Assembly: GCA_040514355.1 (NCBI GenBank)
Contig: JBEVCF010000045.1
Location: forward strand, 1-37,726
Origin: Opacimonas sp040514355
GTDB lineage: Bacteria; Pseudomonadota; Gammaproteobacteria; Enterobacterales; Alteromonadaceae
Direction: 5' to 3'
DNA: 37,726 nt
This document shows, in pieces, positions 32,480 to 37,726 of the stretch. Position numbers and translations under genes: made by a program. The notes beneath the pieces are model-generated. The model ran no database searches. It saw only the letters and a program-made list of their open reading frames with translations, and had not been told where the DNA came from. How positions within the stretch are numbered: the stretch's first letter is position 1; each line of letters opens with the position of its first letter.

Positions 32480-35311
32480 CTACGCTCTAGCCGTTGAGGT
32501 GTCATCCAGTAAATACAACAACGATTGATAATCAATCCCCGCGTGGTGACTGAGTCCTATTTCACAGGTTTTTGAATTGCTATATCCCGCACTGCACTCT
32601 TTAACTTGTGAACGCAAGGTCGACAACGCGCTAGCATTCAGTTCTGGCGTCGTCATACCCTTATCACCGGCAAAACCACAGCAGTGGATCCCTTCGGGTT
32701 GGACTACCGACGTGGCACAGCGCTCGGCGATGGTTTGTAAAGCCGATTGCAAGCCCATTTTCTGGCTACTACAGGTGACGTGTAGGGCAATTTGTGTTTG
32801 CGCAGGCGTGATGGACAATTTATCCAGCGCAAATTGCGCCATGAATTCACACGATTCATAAATGGGTAATTCAGTCCCTAACTCTTTTAAACGCAATTTA
32901 CAGGGACTGCTGTCGAAAATGATAGGGTAAGTACCTTGTTGTGACACCTCAGATAAAGCATCGAGTAAAGCTTGTCCTTTTTGGTCAGAAAAGCGGTTTA
33001 ACCCTTTAGAATTAAATGGCATGCCACAGCATTGTCCATCGACGGCTTCGGGTAACACCACACTGTATCCAGCTTTTTCTAATACGCTGACTGTCACATC
33101 GATTAAATTGCGTTGGTCTTTACTGGCAAGACTTGGCCCCATCGTGCGACTGGCGCAACTAGGGAAATAAATTATTGTGTTGGGTGACAGTGTCCGAGTC
33201 TGTGACACACGTTTTACCGCATCGGCCTTGACGCCTTGGGGATAACTTGCAAACCACAACGGCACGACCCCTGTGCTACCACGATGTAGTAGTTGCCCAA
33301 CTTTGTTGGTGGTAACGGGACCTAAAATACTGCTGATTTTAGAGGCCGCAGATAACGTGTGGCTGGCAATACGGGTAATCGGTGCAAACTGTTCCGCACT
33401 AAACTTTGCGATGATGGTACCGAGTTTACCGACTTTTTCTGCTCTTAATGCGCGGATCAAATCACCAGTGTTGATCCCGACAGGACAACGTTCGGCGCAC
33501 AGTCCCGTGGCCGCACAGGTATCGATACCATAATATTGATAAGCATGTTCCAGATCCCCCAATTCTTGTCGTTCAGCATCAATCAAATACTCACGATCTT
33601 TGAGCTGCTGAATACGACGCCAAATGGCAATGCGTTGACGCGGCGTGTAAGTCAGATCTTTAGATGGACAAACCGGTTCGCAAAAACCGCATTCGATGCA
33701 TTTATCCACGATGTCATTCGCACGCGGTAGGGCTTTGAGATTTTTGATGTGGGCTTGGTCGTCATCATTTAAGATCACGCCAGGATTGAGAATGCGCGTC
33801 GGATCAATGATCGCTTTGATGCGCTGCATCACTGAGTAGGCTTTTTCGCCCCATTCTAATTCGACAAAGGGGGCCATGTTACGCCCTGTACCGTGTTCGG
33901 CTTTGAGTGCGCCACCAAAGTCAACCGCCACCAATTGCGCAACATCGCGCATAAAGTCATCGTAGTGCTTGATTTGTTCTGGGGTATCAAAGGCTTGAGT
34001 GAAAACAAAATGCAAGTTACCGGCAAGGGCATGGCCGAAGATCAATCCTTCACTGTAGCCATACTTATCAAACAAGCGTTGTAAGCCAACCAGACCTTGG
34101 TCAAGGACTTCATGGGGGAAAGATACATCTTCGATGATCACCGTTGTACCGGTTTCCCGCACTGCACCAACGGCTGGGAAGGTGGCTTTGCGGATCGCCC
34201 ATAGCTTTTGACTGAGTTCACGGTCTTGTGAAAAGGCAATTTGTTCAATTGGCTGCGCGTCACCGACTACTTCGGCTAACTGAATTAGCTGAGCATCTAA
34301 GGTCGCCTGATCGCTGGCAGCCGTTTCGATCAGTAAGGCGGTACAAGACATGTCTCTTTGGCAAAAACTATCAGGTAAGCCAGGTTTGCCTTGTACGGAG
34401 TTCAGTGCGCGCTGATCTAATAATTCTACAGCGTCGACAGGGTAATCGCGGAGTTTGGCCGACAGTCGACAAGCGACTGTGGCCGTATTGAACAAATATA
34501 GACCGGTAGCGCGGTATGGATGCTCTGGTACAGTGTTATAGGTAATATCCGCAATGAAGCCAAGTGTACCCTCTGAACCGACCATCAAGTGACTTAAGAT
34601 GGCCACAGGGTCGGTGTAATCAGTGAGCGCATTGAGGGAGTACCCTGTGGTGTTTTTTAAACGGTATTTGTGTGCGATCAGCTGGGACAAGGTTTCGTCA
34701 GATTGTACTTCATGGGCTAATTGAGCCAGATTGTCCAGCATTTCCGCATGCGAGAGGCGAAATGCGGCAACACTATCTGGATCGGCGGTATTAACAGCTG
34801 TGCCGTCAGCTAGCACGATGGTCATTTCGGCCATGGTATAGAAGGTATTCTTGGCGACACCGCAGCACATACCAGAGGCATTATTAGCGACAATACCACC
34901 AATTTTACACGCATTGATCGACGCGGGGTCGGGTCCTATTTTGCGTTGATAAGGTGCCAGATAGCGATTGGCGTCGGCACCAACAACACCGGGTTGTAAT
35001 GTGATTTTGGCACCGTCGTCTAAGATTTCATGCCCGCGCCACTGAGGGGAGAGTGTGATCAATACCGAATCGGTAATGGCTTGACCCGATAGACTGGTCC
35101 CTGCAGCGCGAAAAGTGACAGGGACTTGGTGGAGAAAGCTCAGCGCTATCACATCTTGGATTTGCGTCAGGTTATCCACTTGTAATACCAGAGCAGGCGT
35201 TAAAGAATAAAAGCTGGCATCTGTCCCATAAGCACGGCGACGCGCCAAGTCATGGATAATTTGGTCTGCAGATAAAATGTTCTCTAACGCTTGTAAATAT
35301 TGAGCTTGCAT
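32480..35311 (-). CDS. FAD/Fe-S D-lactate dehydrogenase (Dld-II type)
   Basis: This is a 943-residue membrane-associated oxidase. The N-terminal FAD-binding PCMH domain contains GTSLSGQ (71-77) and IGGIVANNASGMCCG. An FAD-oxidase C-terminal domain with HGTG at 473-476 follows. The first 4Fe-4S site is Cys538-x2-Cys541-x2-Cys544-x3-Cys548. The second region has Cys599, Cys605 and Cys609. Two C-terminal cysteine-rich modules follow (DGQCCGMPF, GIHCCGFAG). The layout matches Dld-II of Shewanella, which oxidises D-lactate and passes electrons to quinone; related enzymes act on D-2-hydroxyglutarate or glycolate. The ATG at 35311 has AAGGAG seven bases upstream. No lactate permease is adjacent. Confidence 0.82.
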   Translation of the reverse strand: MQAQYLQALENILSADQIIHDLARRRAYGTDASFYSLTPALVLQVDNLTQIQDVIALSFLHQVPVTFRAAGTSLSGQAITDSVLITLSPQWRGHEILDDGAKITLQPGVVGADANRYLAPYQRKIGPDPASINACKIGGIVANNASGMCCGVAKNTFYTMAEMTIVLADGTAVNTADPDSVAAFRLSHAEMLDNLAQLAHEVQSDETLSQLIAHKYRLKNTTGYSLNALTDYTDPVAILSHLMVGSEGTLGFIADITYNTVPEHPYRATGLYLFNTATVACRLSAKLRDYPVDAVELLDQRALNSVQGKPGLPDSFCQRDMSCTALLIETAASDQATLDAQLIQLAEVVGDAQPIEQIAFSQDRELSQKLWAIRKATFPAVGAVRETGTTVIIEDVSFPHEVLDQGLVGLQRLFDKYGYSEGLIFGHALAGNLHFVFTQAFDTPEQIKHYDDFMRDVAQLVAVDFGGALKAEHGTGRNMAPFVELEWGEKAYSVMQRIKAIIDPTRILNPGVILNDDDQAHIKNLKALPRANDIVDKCIECGFCEPVCPSKDLTYTPRQRIAIWRRIQQLKDREYLIDAERQELGDLEHAYQYYGIDTCAATGLCAERCPVGINTGDLIRALRAEKVGKLGTIIAKFSAEQFAPITRIASHTLSAASKISSILGPVTTNKVGQLLHRGSTGVVPLWFASYPQGVKADAVKRVSQTRTLSPNTIIYFPSCASRTMGPSLASKDQRNLIDVTVSVLEKAGYSVVLPEAVDGQCCGMPFNSKGLNRFSDQKGQALLDALSEVSQQGTYPIIFDSSPCKLRLKELGTELPIYESCEFMAQFALDKLSITPAQTQIALHVTCSSQKMGLQSALQTIAERCATSVVQPEGIHCCGFAGDKGMTTPELNASALSTLRSQVKECSAGYSNSKTCEIGLSHHAGIDYQSLLYLLDDTSTARA

Positions 35312-35450
35312 CACACAGCTCCTTCTCAGTACCTAAAATATCTGTCCACAATACGTGTTTTTAAAATGCCTTTATATAGACGATCGTGCAATGGTCAGTT
35401 TCCAAAAATCATATAATATTGGGTAGGATTTTGATAGATATGGAAAGAAC

Positions 35451-36362
35451 ATGGCAAATATAAAAGCGGATGATATTTTTTTATTTGTACAAGTGGTTGA
35501 GGCGGGATCTTTTTCGAAAGTGGCACAACAACAAGAAATTACCAACTCGGTGGTCAGCAAGCGCATTTCTAGGCTAGAGGAAGCACTGAACATGCAGCTC
35601 ATGTATCGCTCGACGCGAAAATTGTCACTCACGGATGGTGGTGAAACCCTGTATCAAAAGGCGAAACTTGCCAAGAATGCCTTGCAAGAAGCCCAAGATG
35701 CTGTAACCGGTTATAGTGATACTTTGTCTGGTAAGATCAAATTGACTGCACCGGCAGTGTCCTCTCGTTTGATTTTAAACCAAGCCATAGCCGAGTTTTG
35801 CAAAGCCCACCCAGAAATCAGTATCGAGCTCAGTGTGGATGATCGCGTGGTCGATTTATTAGATGAAGGTTTTGACTTGGCTATTCGCACCGGTGTGCTG
35901 GAAGATTCCAGTTTAATGGCGCGTCGTTTAGTCGATTCGAATTGGGTCATCGTTGCTACTGCAGAATACATTCGCAAAAACAGTATTCCGCAAAACACCA
36001 CACAGTTGGAATACCACAACTGTTTGTTGTACAAGCACGAAACGTCTGGACCGGCCGCTTGGCGTTTTGCCAATAGCACAGAAGAATATGTCGTGCAGGT
36101 CAATGGGTCATTTTGCTCCGGGGATTTGAATGCATTGCGACAAGCCGCACTGGCCGATTTAGGCTTGGCTTATCTGCCTTATGCACTAGTCCATGAAGAT
36201 ATTGAAAACGGAGATTTGGTAGAAGTATTGAAAGAGTATACGGCTAAGAAAGTGGGCATTTATGCTGTTTACCCAAGAATGCGACAACCGGATAAAAAAC
36301 TGCGCATGTTAATTGAGCACTTTCGTGAGGCATATCAAAGCAAAGCTTCGTATTTCAATTAA
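35451..36362 (+). CDS. LysR-family transcriptional regulator
   Basis: This is a 303-residue regulator. The winged helix-turn-helix occupies residues 1-64 (FSKVAQQQEITNSVVSKRISRLEEALNMQLMYRSTRKLSLTD). A periplasmic-binding-like effector domain covers about 95-295. SRLILNQAIAEF and DLAIRTG segments place it in the CrgA-like group. It is divergent from the D-lactate dehydrogenase gene and may control it; that link is only positional. Confidence 0.85.
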   Translation: MANIKADDIFLFVQVVEAGSFSKVAQQQEITNSVVSKRISRLEEALNMQLMYRSTRKLSLTDGGETLYQKAKLAKNALQEAQDAVTGYSDTLSGKIKLTAPAVSSRLILNQAIAEFCKAHPEISIELSVDDRVVDLLDEGFDLAIRTGVLEDSSLMARRLVDSNWVIVATAEYIRKNSIPQNTTQLEYHNCLLYKHETSGPAAWRFANSTEEYVVQVNGSFCSGDLNALRQAALADLGLAYLPYALVHEDIENGDLVEVLKEYTAKKVGIYAVYPRMRQPDKKLRMLIEHFREAYQSKASYFN

Positions 36363-36415
36363 GTATTTGCGTTGCCGCAAAGCGTGGCTTTGCCTTTGGC
36401 ATATTCATCAGTCAC

Positions 36416-36456
36416 AAAAAAACCGTCATGCAACATATGACGGTTTTTGTTTTTTT
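36416..36456. terminator. Bidirectional terminator between lysR and porin genes
   Basis: CCGTCAT (36423-36429) pairs with ATGACGG (36437-36443) around a seven-base loop. An A-run stands to the left and T-runs to the right, so it can stop both the LysR gene (+) and the convergent porin gene (-). Confidence 0.8.
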
Positions 36457-36476
36457 ATGTTCGGTGTAAACGGTGC

Positions 36477-37529
36477 TTAGAACGCGTAAACAGCTGAGAA
36501 CATTAAGTAGTTAGAGCTAAGCTTAGTCGCTTCGTCTTGCGTGTATTTACCAAACTCAACACCCGCTTTAAGCTTAGGCGTGATTGAGTTGATGTAGTTA
36601 ACACCTAAGTGTGAACGATCGCGGTCACCTAGGTCAGTCGTTGATTGACCGTAGAAAATAGTTGTACGAGCTGTGTCGTTCCAGAATAAACGGTAAGCTG
36701 CTGTGAAAGATGTACCTTCTTCAACTTTTGTTTCGCCGTCTACAGTGATAACGTCAGGAACCGCAACAGTACCAACATAACGACCGTACTCGCCTTTCGC
36801 TACAGATACGCGAAGGTCATTTTTGCCGCCCATTTTGATTTTGGCTGCTGCATTGATACCAATCGCAGTTTCATCAATACCTGTTTGGTCTACTTTACGA
36901 ATCAGTGCACCCACGTTGGCTTGACCCCAGTCACCTTTAAAGTCATAACGAGCAACGATGTCAGGCATCGATTCTTTTGCTTCACCGGCGCCACCACCAA
37001 ATGTTTGTGGGTTTTCAAGTGCGAATGAGAAACCGCCGTTAGTGTAACGGATCTGACCTTGACGGATAAACGCTTCACCTACGTGTGCGCCACCAAAATC
37101 AAGTGTTTCAGCAAGGGCGTGTAAAGGCATAAACGTAGACCATGTTTGACCCACTAACCAGTTATCCCACTTGATAAATGCGTGACGAATACGCATACCA
37201 GACGAGTTAGAAATAACTTCGTTACCTTCAGCTGTATCAAAGTCAGCTTCGATAACACCGGTTACTTTACCGTGTTGTACTTTAAGTTGAACACGTGATT
37301 GCGTTGCGTTGAAGTCAGTTTGGCTGGTGCCACCAGCAATTGGAGTTGCAGAGCCAATCCAGTAATTGTCGCGATAAAGGTCACCGTTGACGTGACGTAC
37401 GTCCATCTTAACAAAACCGCCAAGTGTGACTTTCGTATCGCCAGTGTTAACTAATTCTACCGCAGCGTTTGCTTGCGAAGATAAACCTAATAAAACAGCA
37501 GCAGCTGTAGTAGTTAAAATCTTTTTCAT
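36477..37529 (-). CDS. DcaP-like outer-membrane porin
   Basis: This is a 350-residue beta-barrel protein. A signal peptide ends after residue 22 (SSQANA). The segments VTLGGFVKMDVRHVNG, QSRVQLKV, RHAFIKWDNWLVGQTWSTFMPLHALAETLDFGG and the C-terminal strand ending in Phe (MFSAVYAF) match DcaP-type trimeric porins, which take up anionic compounds such as dicarboxylates. Codon use looks smoother than in neighbouring genes, consistent with high expression. It is convergent with the LysR gene. Confidence 0.88.
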   Translation of the reverse strand: MKKILTTTAAAVLLGLSSQANAAVELVNTGDTKVTLGGFVKMDVRHVNGDLYRDNYWIGSATPIAGGTSQTDFNATQSRVQLKVQHGKVTGVIEADFDTAEGNEVISNSSGMRIRHAFIKWDNWLVGQTWSTFMPLHALAETLDFGGAHVGEAFIRQGQIRYTNGGFSFALENPQTFGGGAGEAKESMPDIVARYDFKGDWGQANVGALIRKVDQTGIDETAIGINAAAKIKMGGKNDLRVSVAKGEYGRYVGTVAVPDVITVDGETKVEEGTSFTAAYRLFWNDTARTTIFYGQSTTDLGDRDRSHLGVNYINSITPKLKAGVEFGKYTQDEATKLSSNYLMFSAVYAF

Positions 37530-37726
37530 TGTATGTGTGTTCCTACGTTTGTTGAGTTACTGGAGACGCACATTAGTAGTGGATGACAAAATGAAAAAGC
37601 CACTAATGGAAAAAGTATGTTTCCAAAAATGACAAGGTGTGTGATTTTTTCAACAATTTTTGCTTTATTGTTGTTACACCTTACGGTCATTTTGTAAAAC
37701 TTATGAATGAGTTGTTAACAAAATTT
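37530..37726. other. Right-edge region holding the porin leader and promoter
   Basis: This is AT-rich, with no gene. AGGA lies 11 bases before the porin ATG. CATTAGTAGTGG (37571-37582) is nearly complementary to CCACTAATG (37600-37608), so the leader could fold. No confident -10/-35 pair could be chosen. TGTGATTTTTTCAACA (near 37638) resembles only half of a CRP site. Confidence 0.35.

Overview
The window looks like chromosomal DNA of a marine-type gammaproteobacterium of the Alteromonadales sort. Nearly every gene has a clear counterpart in that order, and several conserved gammaproteobacterial neighbourhoods are present: nudE/yrfG, hslR-hslO, ompR-envZ, dusB-fis and purH-purD. The genus cannot be fixed from the sequence alone. 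All calls come from reading the sequence and from remembered family features. No database search or computation was run.

Layout. (1) 1-1626: AT-rich edge, glpR repressor (-), and divergent cytochrome c5 gene (+) with its own promoter and a shared terminator. (2) 1689-3956: nucleotide housekeeping genes cysQ and nudE (-), divergent from yrfG (+). (3) 3940-4488: decayed diguanylate cyclase relic. (4) 4489-15838: complete twelve-gene type II secretion operon gspC-gspN (-), tightly packed with 1-4 bp overlaps at several junctions. It lies between yrfG and hslR, which adjoin in E. coli. No prepilin peptidase gene (gspO/pilD) is present, so that activity must be encoded elsewhere. (5) 15950-19310: hslR and hslO heat/redox chaperones (+), convergent with ompR-envZ (-). 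(6) 19418-24719, all (-): prkB, purH-purD, and dusB-fis. The dusB-fis promoter has a GC-rich discriminator and candidate Fis autoregulatory sites. (7) 24890-27279: prmA and a secreted S10-family serine carboxypeptidase, translationally close (-). (8) 27311-27628: a second broken GGDEF gene. (9) 27691-28997 (-): a compact four-gene redox cluster (CPXCG protein, flavin-reductase-like protein, an unlisted 59-aa membrane protein, HiPIP). (10) 29061-32398 (+): small HNH-type protein, a 718-aa FAN1-like nuclease fused to a DEDDh exonuclease, a DUF2805 protein, and a DUF4870 membrane protein. (11) 32480-36362: FAD/Fe-S D-lactate dehydrogenase (-) divergent from a LysR regulator (+). (12) 36477-37529: DcaP-like porin (-).

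No rRNA, tRNA, CRISPR array, insertion sequence, integrase or phage gene was recognised. No gene-free stretch exceeds 300 bases. The largest are the left edge (1-239) and the right edge (37530-37726).

Most notable items: the VRR-NUC/DEDDh fusion nuclease beside an HNH-type gene; the HiPIP cluster with its undetected small membrane protein; a perfect 28-bp palindrome without a T-tract at 32411-32438; the fis control region; and two independent GGDEF gene relics.
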